DNA of 38,809 nucleotides from an uncultured Myxococcales bacterium (GTDB lineage Bacteria; Myxococcota_A; UBA9042; DTJE01), in the NCBI GenBank assembly GCA_903857665.1, contig CAIOFV010000165.1, forward strand, positions 1 through 38,809. Direction: 5' to 3'. A program made the translations under genes and the position numbers. Below are positions 8,573 through 18,367 of this stretch, piece by piece. Every line of letters starts with the position of its first letter. Position 1 is the first letter of the stretch. The notes under the pieces were generated by a model. The model was not told the DNA's origin. It saw nothing but the letters and a program-made list of their open reading frames with translations, and searched no databases.

Positions 8573-9619
8573 ATGGAACGACGACGAAGCCGGTGGAGGC
8601 AGGGTGTTGCGGCAGCCGCCGCGTTGGCGATCCTCGCGCTGGCGGCCCCGGCGATGGCGCAGGCGGGCGGAAGCAACGGGGACATCACGTCCGTGACCTC
8701 CCGGACGGGCAAGACGGCCTTGTCCCCGTGGCGCGGGACGGTGCTGGCCCTACGGACCGAAACGTCGCTGCTGACGCTGAAGAAGGACGCCGAGCTGACA
8801 TACAACCCGTATGTCGGACTGAACTTCGAGGTCCGCCCGAGGTACCACTTCGGCAACATCTTCTACGTGGCTGCGGACTTCGCGCTGACGCGCGAACTGA
8901 CCAATGCGGACGACACGACCCGCAAGGGCGAAACGTGGCTGGGCGACCTCAGCGTGGGCGGCGGCGCGGGGCGTTTCTGGACCATCCCCGGGGCCGGGAT
9001 CGACCTGTCCGCCGATGTGCGCGTGATCGCGCCGACCAGCAAGCAGTCCCAGGCGCGCACGATGCAGGCCGGGTTGCGCGGCGGGCTGACGCTGTCGCGT
9101 TCGTTCGACCTGCTGAGCGGCCTGTCGATCGCCTACATCCTGCAAGGGGCCGGGTACTTCTACAAGAACACGACCGCCGCGCTGGAGTCGCCGGTGATCA
9201 GCGGGTGCGCGCCCGGCGACGCCCTCTGCGATCGCTTCCTGAACAGCGGGCTGCGGAATCCCAGCTTCCGCCTGGGGAACATCCTCTACATCGGCATGGA
9301 CTTCCTGCCCTGGCTGGCGCTGGACGTCACGGTGATGCACCGGATGGACTTCCTGTATCCGGCGGCCGACAAGGACCCGCGGATTTCCTACGTGGCCCAG
9401 AAGCCGACCAATCGCCGGCAGTCGCTGGGCAGCGAGATCGAGCTGAGGTTCACGCCGATGAAGAGCCTGGGGATCGGGGTCGGGATCAGCACGATGAACC
9501 CGCTGCAGGCCCCGGATTCCTCGGCCTACAGGCCGTTCGTGAACCGGTACACCATGGCGTATCTCGAGTTGCGGCTGTACGTCGCCGGCCTCATTTCGCA
9601 GATCAAGGGGGAAAAGTGA
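8573..9619 (+). CDS. Predicted outer-membrane beta-barrel protein
   Basis: A 348-residue protein with a clear signal peptide: a basic start (MERRRSRWRQ), a hydrophobic Ala/Leu core, then cleavage after APAMAQA. The mature part alternates polar and hydrophobic residues in short strands and is rich in Gly, Tyr and aromatic residues at strand ends. It finishes with the strand-like YLELRLYVAGLI. This is the look of an outer-membrane barrel; the exact family is not recognised. The ATG at 8573 is chosen over upstream in-frame starts because AGGAGG lies just before it and the signal peptide begins there. The gene is followed after 2 bases by the giant metalloprotease lipoprotein, so the two are surely co-transcribed and probably work together at the outer membrane. 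Confidence 0.8.
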   Translation: MERRRSRWRQGVAAAAALAILALAAPAMAQAGGSNGDITSVTSRTGKTALSPWRGTVLALRTETSLLTLKKDAELTYNPYVGLNFEVRPRYHFGNIFYVAADFALTRELTNADDTTRKGETWLGDLSVGGGAGRFWTIPGAGIDLSADVRVIAPTSKQSQARTMQAGLRGGLTLSRSFDLLSGLSIAYILQGAGYFYKNTTAALESPVISGCAPGDALCDRFLNSGLRNPSFRLGNILYIGMDFLPWLALDVTVMHRMDFLYPAADKDPRISYVAQKPTNRRQSLGSEIELRFTPMKSLGIGVGISTMNPLQAPDSSAYRPFVNRYTMAYLELRLYVAGLISQIKGEK

Positions 9620-9621
9620 CC

Positions 9622-12600
9622 ATGAAGAAAGTGACCTCGATGCTCCCGCTGTGGATCGCCCTTTCGGGGCTCGCCGTCCTCGCCGCATGCGGGACGGAGC
9701 GCGCGGCCGTGGACCGCGTGCAGCCGAACGTGCTGCAGAAGTCGTTCTTCGTCGGGGCCGACCTCGCGGACGCCCGCGACGACCCGGAGTTCTGGTTCGA
9801 GGCCACCCTGGTCGATGTCGGCTACGGCGCGTCCCAGGACGGCCTGTTCACCTCCACGTACGCGCACCCCGTGGCCCGGATCAAGTGGGAGATCACCGAA
9901 AAGTACCTGATCGGGCGACTGGCGTACGAGCGCATCGCCGGATCGGACGGCAAGGGCGTCGGCGGCGCGGTCCAGGACGGCGTGGTCGTGGCGATGTACG
10001 CGATCGAAAGCCACTTCGACATCGCCAACGCCTACAACCCGACGACCGGCGAGAAGCTGAACGTGATCGAGGAGAACACCTCGGACCGGCCGTGGAACCA
10101 GCGCGCCTACATGCGGGTGAACTTCGCCCGGAACGAGAACACCGACAGCTACGACTTCGACATGCTGTCGCTGATCGGGGCCTACGGGAACGTATCGTAC
10201 GAACCCATCGCGTACGACGTGGCCGACCCGACCGATCCCGACGCGCCCCACTACGACCTGGCGGCCGGCTATTTCGACGTCACGAACAAGGCCTTCGCGA
10301 AGCCCGGGATGATCGACCTGTCGACGATGGGCTGGGGCTCGGGGCAGTTCCCGGCGTGCTTCCTGGACCAGGACTTTTCGGGCGGCACCAGCCCGTCCGG
10401 TTCGTGCAGCCCCGTCGAATTGACGGTCCGCAGCTCGTTCCGCAAGGTCACCGACAGCGACTACGAGCCCGTGCAGTGGGACGGCTACCGTTTCCAGGCG
10501 TATGGCGGCTTCACCACCGATCGGTACGGCTACTCGCGCGACTACGGCATGACAGACCAGATGTGGCACCGGTTCCTCAGCCGCTACCAGATCTGGGAAC
10601 GGTCCCACTACTACGCGGACCCGGCCGCGATGACCGGCCCGATCGCGTGCTTCACGCCCGACACGACGCCCTACGGCGCGGACCCGCACCGGGACGAGGA
10701 CAAGGACGGGACCGAGGACGAGTGCGCCGCGGCCGGCGCCGGATCGCGCTGCGACGAGTTCCGCCAGCGGTGCACGCTGCCCTACGCCGATCGCGTGGCG
10801 ATCACCACCGCCTGGTACTACGCCAGCGGTTCCGACCCGGACTACTTCGACGCGTCCGAGCGCGCGGCCCACGAGTGGGACGTGGCGCTGCGGACGGCCG
10901 TGCAGACGGCGAAGTACGGCGAGTGCATGTCCACCAAGGGCACGGACTGCGACTCGCGCTTCCCGATGTACCAGGGACAGCAGGAAGAAAACGACGACGC
11001 GGTGCAACTGGCGATGGAAGTGGACGACTGCCGCCACGGCAAGGCCTACTTCGACAAGGGGCGGGACGAGGGCGCCTGCGTGGCGCTGGCCAGCGAAATC
11101 GGGGCCCAGCGCGGCTACGCCCCCGGCGTCGTGTCGATCGCGGAAATGCCCGAGATGATCGTGATGTGCCACAGCCCGGTCGAGGCCGGTGACCCGCCCG
11201 CGTGCGGCCAGCCGCGACTGTCCGCGGATCTCACCGCGCGTGCCTGCTACGACGCGTTCCAGGCGGGCGACCGCGTCACCATGGCGGTCTGCGACAAGGC
11301 GCTGACGGTGCGCCGGGGCGACCTGCGGTACCACCAGGTCAACGTGATCAAGGAAGCCCAGACCCCCAGCCCCTGGGGCATCATGGTCGATGGCAACGAC
11401 CCCCTGACCGGCGAGACGATCGCGGCCAGCATCAACGTGTGGTCGTATGTGACCGGGATGTGGTCCCGGGGCGTGGTCGACCGGCTGCGGTACATCGCGG
11501 GCGAGCTGGACACCGCCGACGTCACCGAGGGGCGCGACGTTTCCGCGTGGTCGCAGGCCGCGGAAGCCGCCTCGGGCGGCGGCGTGCTGCCGAAGCTGAC
11601 GAAGGAGGAGCACGACCGCCTGATCTCGGAGTTCGGCCGGGCGACGATCGATCCGGGCGCCGCCGCCTCGACGACGACGGCCGCGGTCCCGCTGGACCCG
11701 TCGATGCTGAAGGCGGCGCGCGCGCTGCGCGAGGACGCGAAGGGAATCCTGGCGACGTCGGGCCTGACCTCGTCGCTTTCCTCCGTCTACTACGCCCGGG
11801 CGAAGCAGGCCCAGGGCACCCAGATGGAAGCCGAATTGATGACGCCGATGGTGCGGCAGCTGAACGGCGTCACGGGCATGCCGATGACCGGCCAGGCGCT
11901 GGAAGTCGCCTCGCCGTTCCGCGCGGGCAACCCGACGTTGATGCGCGAGATCCGGCAGATGCAGGAAAACGCGCTGGCCGACCGCGGCGCCTGCGTGCTG
12001 CGGGAAGCCGATGCCCCGCTGGGGCTGGCGCCCCTGGGTGAAATCCTGCAGGCCAAGTTCGGCGCGTTCAGCGCGTCCGATCCCAAGGACGTCCAGGAGG
12101 CGCGCGCGACCCGGATGGCGACATACATCGCCCAGCGCTCGCACGCGTCCGTCATCGCCCACGAGATGGGCCACTCGGTCGGGCACCGGCACAACTTCGT
12201 GTCGTCCTCGGACGCCTGGAACTACCGGGCCCAGTACTGGCAGCTGCGCACGAAGGACGGGGCCGTCACCAACCAGTGCACCACGCTGGGCGACGGCGAG
12301 TCCTGCGTCGGGCCGCGCTACTACGACCCCGTCACGCCCAACGAGCGCAGCAACCTGATCTGGATGTTCATGACCTCCTCCATCATGGAGTACGCTGGCG
12401 AAACGACCCAGGACCTGATGCTGCTGGGGCCGTGGGACTTCGCGGCCACGCGCAGCTTCTACGGCGACGTGACGGCGGTATACCGGGACGACACCTACAA
12501 GCAGGGCAGCACCAAGGCGAACCTGGCGCTGGCCAAGATGGACAACTTCGGCGGCATCCTGGGCATTTCGCACCAGGTGAACGGCGAGGACATCCACTAC

Positions 12601-14430
12601 TCGGCGCTGCAGAAGAACCTGGACCTGATCCAGAACTGCGCGGAGGTGGACAAGGACGCGTTCAAGCCCGGGAACTGGAACCCGGACACGATGGGCGAAT
12701 GGCACCCGGTGCTGGACGGCCAACTGGTCCAGGTGGACGGGAAGTGGACGCGCTGCAAGCAGCCGGCCGTGGATTACGTCCGCTGGCGGGACCTGGTCAT
12801 GCCCACGGGATTCACCGGGTACTTCCGTTCCGACCGTGGCGTGGACGCGGCGGGTCGCGTGCGGGTGCCCTACGGCTTCGCGACCGACCGCTGGGCCGAC
12901 CTGGGCAACCTGTCGGTGTACCGCCACGACAACGGCGCGGACGCGTACGAAATCTTCGACTTCCTGACCACGCAGCAGGAGGTCAACCACATCTATGACA
13001 ACTACCGTCGCGGCCGCCAGACGTTCAGCGTCAAGAACGCCTCGAACCGTACGCTGACGCGGTACAACGAAAAGATGCGCGACGGCGCCAAGGGCCTGAC
13101 CCTGATGCGGAACGTGTACCGGGACTTCGCGCTGGCCCAGGGCTACAACTTCGACCAGTTCTGGCCGGAGATCGCGCCCCTGTTCTTCGCGGACAACATC
13201 CTGGCGTCCAGCATGGTGTTCGACCACTTCACGCGGACCCTGACGCGGCCCGAGTCGGGCGCCCACTTCGTGGCGACCGGGACCAGTTACCTCCAGCCGG
13301 CCGAGGGCTACTCCGGCACCCCGAGCGCGACGCTGGTCACGATCCCGAACGGCGCCACGGGCCGGTTCGGCGTCATCACCCCCGGCGGCCGCCTGGTGGA
13401 AAACCAGCTGGCGACGGCCCAGGGCGAGTACGACAGCGAGTACACGGTCAACTGCGGTTCCTACTACGACAAGATGTGGGCGCCGATGCTGTTCTCGGAG
13501 TCGGTGGACAACTTCATTTCCGACCAGCGCGGCGACTTCGTGGACGCCCGGTATCGCGCGTGCTCGCTGGCCGACCTGTTCCCGGAAGGATACCGGCGCC
13601 TGCTGGGCAACATGCTGACGGGCGACACGTTCCTGAAGGGGCCGCGGGTGGAAGCCGACAGCTCGGGCAAGCCCCTGCTGGACGCCGGCGGCTATCCGAA
13701 GAGCGGGATCGCGTGGACCTCCTGGTGGGGCGACTCCCCGAAGTCCTGCTTCCCGGGCACCGACAGCCCGATCTGCACGTCGTTCGGCGCCGCCAGCGAC
13801 GGTCCCTTCGGCGGGCACACCTCGGCCAACGTGGCGGTGATCGACCCGCAGGTGGGCTGGGAGCAGCAGAAGTTCCTTATAGCGATGACGCTGCTGTACC
13901 TGCCGGAAAACCAGAAGCAGGGCTGGATCAACCAGATGCACATCTGGGAGCTGGGCGAGGACGCCGATCCGGGCTTCCAGAACCGGATCGAGTTCCACGA
14001 TCCGTCGGGCAAGGTGTACGTCGCCCAGACGTCCGGGAAGGAGACGATCTTCGGTCATGTCGTGCAGAAGGGCGTCGCGGCCCGGGTGCTGGAATACGCG
14101 AACCAACTGGTCGAGGCGGCCTACGTGACGAAGACGGACGGCGTGCCGGACCTCGACGGCGACGGGAAGGCCGACTGGGTGCTGCCGGCGTTGAACCCGA
14201 AGACCGGCGCCCCGATGGTCAAGTACGACCCGACCGTGTCCGGCATCCAGGGCGGGTACGTGTACCCGGACGGCGTGGACGGCTGCAACGCGACGGACAG
14301 CTCGGGCTGCACCTGCGCGGCCAACCGTGCCTGCGTGGAACTGGGGGACTACGTGTCGGTGCCCTTCTTCTTCCGGCAGGCGATGCACGACTACGGCCTC
14401 GTCGAGCCGAGCCCGAAGGGCATCTTCTGA
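9622..14430 (+). CDS. Giant metzincin-type zinc metalloprotease lipoprotein, 1602 aa
   Basis: The N-terminus is a lipoprotein signal peptide with lipobox LAAC (Cys23), so the mature protein is membrane-anchored in the periplasm or on the cell surface. The zinc site is HEMGHSVGHRH (847-857), the metzincin pattern HExxHxxGxxH with Glu848 as general base. About 65 residues later SIMEY (Met922) gives the expected Met-turn. The HRHNF ending and surrounding sequence resemble the DUF4953/DUF5117 zinc-dependent metalloproteases. Asp-rich, calcium-type stretches occur near 358-366 (DEDKDGTED) and near the C-terminus (DLDGDGKAD). Many paired Cys suggest disulfides. It starts 2 bases after the barrel gene and ends before a strong terminator hairpin. 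Substrate unknown. Confidence 0.9.
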   Translation: MKKVTSMLPLWIALSGLAVLAACGTERAAVDRVQPNVLQKSFFVGADLADARDDPEFWFEATLVDVGYGASQDGLFTSTYAHPVARIKWEITEKYLIGRLAYERIAGSDGKGVGGAVQDGVVVAMYAIESHFDIANAYNPTTGEKLNVIEENTSDRPWNQRAYMRVNFARNENTDSYDFDMLSLIGAYGNVSYEPIAYDVADPTDPDAPHYDLAAGYFDVTNKAFAKPGMIDLSTMGWGSGQFPACFLDQDFSGGTSPSGSCSPVELTVRSSFRKVTDSDYEPVQWDGYRFQAYGGFTTDRYGYSRDYGMTDQMWHRFLSRYQIWERSHYYADPAAMTGPIACFTPDTTPYGADPHRDEDKDGTEDECAAAGAGSRCDEFRQRCTLPYADRVAITTAWYYASGSDPDYFDASERAAHEWDVALRTAVQTAKYGECMSTKGTDCDSRFPMYQGQQEENDDAVQLAMEVDDCRHGKAYFDKGRDEGACVALASEIGAQRGYAPGVVSIAEMPEMIVMCHSPVEAGDPPACGQPRLSADLTARACYDAFQAGDRVTMAVCDKALTVRRGDLRYHQVNVIKEAQTPSPWGIMVDGNDPLTGETIAASINVWSYVTGMWSRGVVDRLRYIAGELDTADVTEGRDVSAWSQAAEAASGGGVLPKLTKEEHDRLISEFGRATIDPGAAASTTTAAVPLDPSMLKAARALREDAKGILATSGLTSSLSSVYYARAKQAQGTQMEAELMTPMVRQLNGVTGMPMTGQALEVASPFRAGNPTLMREIRQMQENALADRGACVLREADAPLGLAPLGEILQAKFGAFSASDPKDVQEARATRMATYIAQRSHASVIAHEMGHSVGHRHNFVSSSDAWNYRAQYWQLRTKDGAVTNQCTTLGDGESCVGPRYYDPVTPNERSNLIWMFMTSSIMEYAGETTQDLMLLGPWDFAATRSFYGDVTAVYRDDTYKQGSTKANLALAKMDNFGGILGISHQVNGEDIHYSALQKNLDLIQNCAEVDKDAFKPGNWNPDTMGEWHPVLDGQLVQVDGKWTRCKQPAVDYVRWRDLVMPTGFTGYFRSDRGVDAAGRVRVPYGFATDRWADLGNLSVYRHDNGADAYEIFDFLTTQQEVNHIYDNYRRGRQTFSVKNASNRTLTRYNEKMRDGAKGLTLMRNVYRDFALAQGYNFDQFWPEIAPLFFADNILASSMVFDHFTRTLTRPESGAHFVATGTSYLQPAEGYSGTPSATLVTIPNGATGRFGVITPGGRLVENQLATAQGEYDSEYTVNCGSYYDKMWAPMLFSESVDNFISDQRGDFVDARYRACSLADLFPEGYRRLLGNMLTGDTFLKGPRVEADSSGKPLLDAGGYPKSGIAWTSWWGDSPKSCFPGTDSPICTSFGAASDGPFGGHTSANVAVIDPQVGWEQQKFLIAMTLLYLPENQKQGWINQMHIWELGEDADPGFQNRIEFHDPSGKVYVAQTSGKETIFGHVVQKGVAARVLEYANQLVEAAYVTKTDGVPDLDGDGKADWVLPALNPKTGAPMVKYDPTVSGIQGGYVYPDGVDGCNATDSSGCTCAANRACVELGDYVSVPFFFRQAMHDYGLVEPSPKGIF

Positions 14431-14441
14431 GCCTGTGGATT

Positions 14442-14483
14442 CGCCGGGGCAGGGCCGGGGATCGCCCCGGCCCTACCCCGGCG
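14442..14483. terminator. Very strong GC-rich hairpin between convergent genes
   Basis: An 8-bp outer stem (CGCCGGGG/CCCCGGCG) and a 10-bp inner stem (AGGGCCGGGG/CCCCGGCCCT) are separated by one C-A mismatch, with a 4-base loop (ATCG, 14461-14464). It begins 11 bases after the metalloprotease stop and lies 61 bases from the racemase stop. It probably ends transcription from both sides, although no T-run follows. Confidence 0.7.
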
Positions 14484-14543
14484 AGATCAGCACGATCACC
14501 TGCGCCAGCACCACCCGCCGTGCGGACCCTGCATGCGGGTCCG

Positions 14544-15419
14544 TCACGGAGGGCTCCAGGGAGCCAGGTGAACCTTCCGGGCCTCGAAGGGGCGTCCCAG
14601 CAGGCGTCCTCCGAGTTCCGAGAAGCGGCCCGCGTCGTCGGTGGTCCAGAACTCGCGCGAGCCGCCCCGGGACAAGCGACGATCCATTTCCGGATGACGG
14701 CCCAGCCAGTCGTCCAGCCGCTCGGCGACGATGGGGCCCTGGGACAGGAGGTCGATGCCGGTCGGCACGATGCCGCGGATGCCCTCGGCCATCACGGGAT
14801 AGTGGGTGCAGGCCAGGAGGATCCTCGACGGGTGCTCGACGTCCGGTGCGAACAGGGGATCCAGGTACCGGTGCAGGAACCACTCGGGGCCGGCGCCCTC
14901 GGTCTCGCCGGCCTCGACCAGGGGCACCCACAGCGGGCAGGCCTGCTGGACGAGGCGCAGGCGCGGCGCGAGGTGGGCCAGTTCGATGCGGTACGAATCC
15001 GACGCGATCGTGCCCTGGGTCCCCAGGATGGCGACCAGGCCCTCGGCATGCGACGGGGGCGTGACGCCGGGCAGCGCCCCGGGGGGCAGGCCGGCCAGCG
15101 CCTCGACCGAGGGGCGGACCACGCCCAGCACCCTGCGGTCGGGACGGAAGCGGGGTAGATGCTTCTGCTGCAGCGTCCGCAAGGCGCGTGACGACGCCGT
15201 GTTGCAGGCGACGACCACCAGGGGGCAGCCGGCCTCGAACAGGGCCTCGACCGCCTCGCGGGTGAACTCGTGCACAACGTCGAACCCCCGGGTCCCGTAG
15301 GGGGTCCGGGCGCTGTCGCCGAGGTACAGGTAGTCGTGGTGGGGCAGGCGCTCCAGCAGGGATCGCAGGACCGTCAGCCCCCCGAACCCCGAATCGAAGA
15401 CGCCGATGCGGCCGTCCAT
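14544..15419 (-). CDS. murI: Glutamate racemase
   Basis: A 291-residue cytoplasmic enzyme that interconverts L- and D-glutamate for peptidoglycan. It opens with MDGRIGVFDSGFGGLTVL, the family's substrate-binding start. It holds both catalytic cysteine motifs: VVACNTAS in the first half and LLACTHYPV in the second. TPYGTR and the invariant early Asp are also present. The length is normal. In-frame sequence upstream of this ATG is not conserved, and AGGAGG lies just before the chosen start. It is divergent from the histidine kinase and convergent with the metalloprotease gene, so it stands alone. Confidence 0.95.
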   Translation of the reverse strand: MDGRIGVFDSGFGGLTVLRSLLERLPHHDYLYLGDSARTPYGTRGFDVVHEFTREAVEALFEAGCPLVVVACNTASSRALRTLQQKHLPRFRPDRRVLGVVRPSVEALAGLPPGALPGVTPPSHAEGLVAILGTQGTIASDSYRIELAHLAPRLRLVQQACPLWVPLVEAGETEGAGPEWFLHRYLDPLFAPDVEHPSRILLACTHYPVMAEGIRGIVPTGIDLLSQGPIVAERLDDWLGRHPEMDRRLSRGGSREFWTTDDAGRFSELGGRLLGRPFEARKVHLAPWSPP

Positions 15420-15442
15420 GAGCCTCCTCCGCGCGTGGCCCG

Positions 15443-15472
15443 ATTGTACCCGCTCGCCGTCGGGGGGTCGAA
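15443..15472 (-). promoter_or_regulatory. Promoter candidate of murI
   Basis: On the minus strand, TTCGAC (15467-15472), an 18-base spacer and TACAAT (15443-15448) lie 23 bases before the ATG, leaving a short leader that includes the ribosome site. Confidence 0.5.
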
Positions 15473-15493
15473 GAGACTGCACGGAGGGGGATC

Positions 15494-15523
15494 TTGACCT
15501 GCGGCCGGATGGATTGGTATGTT
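15494..15523 (+). promoter_or_regulatory. Strong sigma-70-type promoter of the histidine kinase
   Basis: TTGACC (15494-15499), an 18-base spacer and TATGTT (15518-15523), preceded by TGG as in an extended -10. This is among the best promoter matches in the window. It occupies the far-upstream in-frame TTG, so translation must begin further down. Confidence 0.65.
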
Positions 15524-15613
15524 TTCCCCGAATCGACGAACCCCAGCGACCCGCGAATCCGTCAACGCGGGTACCCGGCGCCACGCCGATGGTCCGACTT
15601 TCCGGAGGCGACG

Positions 15614-17812
15614 TTGCCTGCACTGACCATGTCGTGCCTGCTGGCAGCAGCGGTGTACGCGTTCATCGGCATGGAAGGCCTCCGGCGGGATCGCCGGGCG
15701 ACCTCGGGCTGGGTGTTCGCGCTGTTGGCTGGCAGTTTCGCGATGTGGGCGGCGACCTTTGCGTTCCTGTACGCGGCCCAGGATGCCGGCGAGGCGAGGT
15801 TCTGGGACGGGGTGTCGGCGCCGTTCTGGACGGCCACGTCCGGCCTGGTGCTCCACTTTGTGATCCTGCTGACGCGACCCGGGCGGAGCGTCCCGGGCTG
15901 GGTGTATCCGCTGCTTTACACCCCGGCGGTCGTGGCGCTCGGCTGGCAGTTGACGGGCCAATCCTGGTTCCACATCGAATTCCGGCAGAGCGCCTGGGGA
16001 TGGGTCCACGACGTTTCGTCCAGCCGCGACTGGTTTTCCGCGTTCCTGGCGGTGTACGCCGCCCATCTGTTCGCGGCGGCCTGGATGTTGGTGCGCTGGA
16101 GGAGGCGGGCGCGCCTGAACCGCGAGCGGCGCCAGGCCTCCTTGATCCTGTGGACCGGCCTGGCGGCCTTCGGGCTCGCTTTCGTCTTCGACGTCGCCTG
16201 GCCGACCCTGCTCCTGGATCGCCTTCCGGTCCTGTCGCCCCTCATCGCGCTGATCTGGTTCGTCGGCCTGGCGGTCGCGATGGCAAGGCATCGCCTGTTG
16301 TCGCCGGTCGCGGTGGTACGACCGGAGCAGATCGTCAACGGCATGTCGGACCTCCTCGTCGTGGTGGACTCGCGGGGCTGCATCCTGGAAGTGAATCGTC
16401 GGCTGGAGGACCTGCTGGGGCGTTCGGGTCGCGACTTGCTGGGCGGGCCCGCGCGGCGGCTGGCGATGAGCCCGGAGGAGGGAGCGAAGGTACTGGAGGG
16501 GGGGCCGACACCGCAGGACAGGGGGCTGGTCACGCTGCCGTGTCGCGCCGCCGACGGGACGTCGATCCCGATGGGGTTCCGTGGGCATGCCCTGGCCGAT
16601 CCGGACGGGGACCCGCTGGGCGTGCTGTTCATCGGCGAGGACCTTCGAACGGCGTTCGCGTTGCGACGGGAAACGGAGGGCCGCTGCCTGGCCGAGCGGG
16701 GACTGGCGGTCGAGCGGGCACTGGTGGAGGCTGCCCTCGATTCGATCTCGGACGGGATGCTGGTGCTGGACGCCGATGGCCGGATCCGCCTGGTCAACGC
16801 CTCGGCGGTTGCGCTGGCCGGACGCCCGGCGGAGGACATGGTCGAGCATCGGCTGGACGAGGTGCTGGCGCTTCGGGACGAGTCGACCGGCACTCCTTTC
16901 CGGTGGAATGCGCTGGCTGCGGAATCGGGCATTCCGTACTTCTCGCGGGCCGTTCCCCCGGTGTTCGTGCTGGAGGCGCCCGGGGGCCGGACCCGGATGG
17001 TGGAACTGGTGTCGGCGCCCCTGCGGGTCCCATCGGACGGAACCGGCGGGCAGGTCGTGGCGTTGCGTGACGTGACCGAGCGGCGACGGGCGGAGGCCGA
17101 ACTGGCCAGGGCTTCGAAACTGGAGTCCCTCGGGGTGATGGCAGGTGGAATCGCCCACGATTTCAACAATGTGCTGACAGCGGTCATCGGGTACGTGGCG
17201 ATGGCGCGCGCAGCACCGGGAACGGCGTTCGGTTCCGCGCGGTACCTGGAACGTGCGGAAGACCAGTTGGAACGGGCCAGTTCACTGATGCGCCAACTGC
17301 TGTCCTTTTCCCACGGAGAAGTGTCCGAGCGCCGGCCGGTGGACCTGCGGGTCGTGCTCGGCGAATCGGCGAACCTGCTCGCCTTCGGAGGGCGCTGGAC
17401 GATCCAGGTCCGGGCGCCAGACGACCTGTGGAAGACCCCCGGGGACACGGCCCAGTTCCGCCAGGTGTTCGACAACCTGCTGCTGAACGCCCGGCAGGCG
17501 ATGCCCCACGGTGGCAACGTGGCCGTCGAAGCCGCGAACGTGATCGTTGGCGAGCCCGAGATGGCCGATCATCCGCGATTGTGTCCCGGGGCTCATGTCC
17601 GCGTCATCGTGACCGACGAAGGGCCCGGCATCCCCGCCGATCTCCTTCGGCGCATCTTCGATCCCTTTTTCACTACGAAGCCCGAAGGCACCGGGCTGGG
17701 GCTGTCGACGGTGTTCGCCGTGGTGTCCGGCCACCGGGGCTCGGTCGAGGCCCGGTCCAGGCCGGGATTGGGCGCCACCTTCGAAATCCTGCTTCCCGCC
17801 AGCCCCGCATGA
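15614..17812 (+). CDS. Sensor histidine kinase with 7TM N-terminus and two PAS domains
   Basis: A 732-residue sensor kinase. About residues 1-230 hold several hydrophobic spans in the layout of the HisKA_7TM N-terminal domain. Two PAS domains follow, about 240-345 ([17 protein letters not shown]) and 374-490 ([17 protein letters not shown]). The HisKA helix carries the phospho-acceptor His515 in GGIAHDFNN. The ATPase domain shows [10 protein letters not shown] (N box), DEGPGIP (G1), FDPFFTTK (F box) and GTGLGLSTV (G2). No receiver domain is attached and no response regulator lies nearby, so the partner is elsewhere. I choose the TTG at 15614: GGAGG lies 5 bases before it and a strong promoter (15494-15523) sits upstream. 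The ATG at 15629 is the alternative. Confidence 0.92.
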   Translation: MPALTMSCLLAAAVYAFIGMEGLRRDRRATSGWVFALLAGSFAMWAATFAFLYAAQDAGEARFWDGVSAPFWTATSGLVLHFVILLTRPGRSVPGWVYPLLYTPAVVALGWQLTGQSWFHIEFRQSAWGWVHDVSSSRDWFSAFLAVYAAHLFAAAWMLVRWRRRARLNRERRQASLILWTGLAAFGLAFVFDVAWPTLLLDRLPVLSPLIALIWFVGLAVAMARHRLLSPVAVVRPEQIVNGMSDLLVVVDSRGCILEVNRRLEDLLGRSGRDLLGGPARRLAMSPEEGAKVLEGGPTPQDRGLVTLPCRAADGTSIPMGFRGHALADPDGDPLGVLFIGEDLRTAFALRRETEGRCLAERGLAVERALVEAALDSISDGMLVLDADGRIRLVNASAVALAGRPAEDMVEHRLDEVLALRDESTGTPFRWNALAAESGIPYFSRAVPPVFVLEAPGGRTRMVELVSAPLRVPSDGTGGQVVALRDVTERRRAEAELARASKLESLGVMAGGIAHDFNNVLTAVIGYVAMARAAPGTAFGSARYLERAEDQLERASSLMRQLLSFSHGEVSERRPVDLRVVLGESANLLAFGGRWTIQVRAPDDLWKTPGDTAQFRQVFDNLLLNARQAMPHGGNVAVEAANVIVGEPEMADHPRLCPGAHVRVIVTDEGPGIPADLLRRIFDPFFTTKPEGTGLGLSTVFAVVSGHRGSVEARSRPGLGATFEILLPASPA

Positions 17813-17865
17813 TTCTTCTGCAAATCCTGTAAAACCAGGGCGATGGAAGGATGAAGATGGAGGTT

Positions 17866-17895
17866 TCACGGATATAGGTGTAAAAGGGTCCGTGA
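17866..17895. promoter_or_regulatory. Inverted repeat upstream of the Rrf2 gene, possible operator
   Basis: TCACGGA (17866-17872) and TCCGTGA (17889-17895) form a perfect 7-bp dyad with a 16-base AT-richer spacer, ending 22 bases before the Rrf2 ATG. Rrf2 regulators commonly repress their own promoters through dyads, so this is the likeliest operator. Binding is inferred, not shown. Confidence 0.45.
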
Positions 17896-17917
17896 TACCG
17901 AATACCCCGGAGGTCCC

Positions 17918-18367
17918 ATGAACAGTGTGGTCCGCGTTTCCGAAGCTGCCAGCATGGCGCTGCATTCGCTGGTGTTGATGGCGCAGCAGCCCGACCGATC
18001 GATTTCGGTCCGGGAAATCGTCGAGAAACTTCCCGTATCTTCGGCGCACCTGGCGAAGGTGCTTCAACGCCTGGCCCGCCAGGGTGTCCTGGATTCGCTG
18101 CGCGGGCCCCACGGCGGCTTCAGGCTGGCCCGGGCGCCCGAGGAGATGACGCTGCTGGAAATCTACGAGGCCGTGGATGGCCCGCTGCGTCCCGGCGGCT
18201 GCATGTTCGACCACCCGGCATGCCCTGCGGGCGATTGCCTCTTCGGCGGCGTCCTGGCGTCTGCGACCCTCCAGGTCCGGGAGCGCCTGGGCCAGACCCG
18301 GCTGTCGGACCTGCCCTCGCTGAAGGTGAACGGAGGCGCCGATGCAACGGACCATCATCCGGATTGA
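17918..18367 (+). CDS. Rrf2-family transcriptional regulator with three-Cys cluster motif
   Basis: A 149-residue DNA-binding protein of the IscR/NsrR type. A winged helix-turn-helix spans about 10-75, with the recognition region SSAHLAKVLQRLARQG and wing GPHGGFRL (63-70). Three cysteines, Cys95, Cys102 and Cys107, lie where IscR and NsrR bind a 2Fe-2S or 4Fe-4S cluster, so it probably senses redox state, nitric oxide or Fe-S supply. GGAGG precedes the ATG. Its 3' end overlaps the start of the next gene by 26 bases, so the two are translationally linked. A 30-bp dyad upstream suggests autoregulation. Confidence 0.92.
   Translation: MNSVVRVSEAASMALHSLVLMAQQPDRSISVREIVEKLPVSSAHLAKVLQRLARQGVLDSLRGPHGGFRLARAPEEMTLLEIYEAVDGPLRPGGCMFDHPACPAGDCLFGGVLASATLQVRERLGQTRLSDLPSLKVNGGADATDHHPD

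Noticed and set aside
13870..13890. Rare ATA codon and AT-rich patch (CTTATA) inside the metzincin gene as a promoter or transfer mark
   Set aside because: A single codon in an otherwise uniform gene; nothing downstream needs a promoter there.
9526..14388. 1620-codon open frame opposite the metzincin gene
   Set aside because: In such GC-rich DNA antisense frames stay open; the plus strand has a lipobox, zinc motif and Met-turn, while the minus-strand product is Arg/His/Val-rich without motifs.
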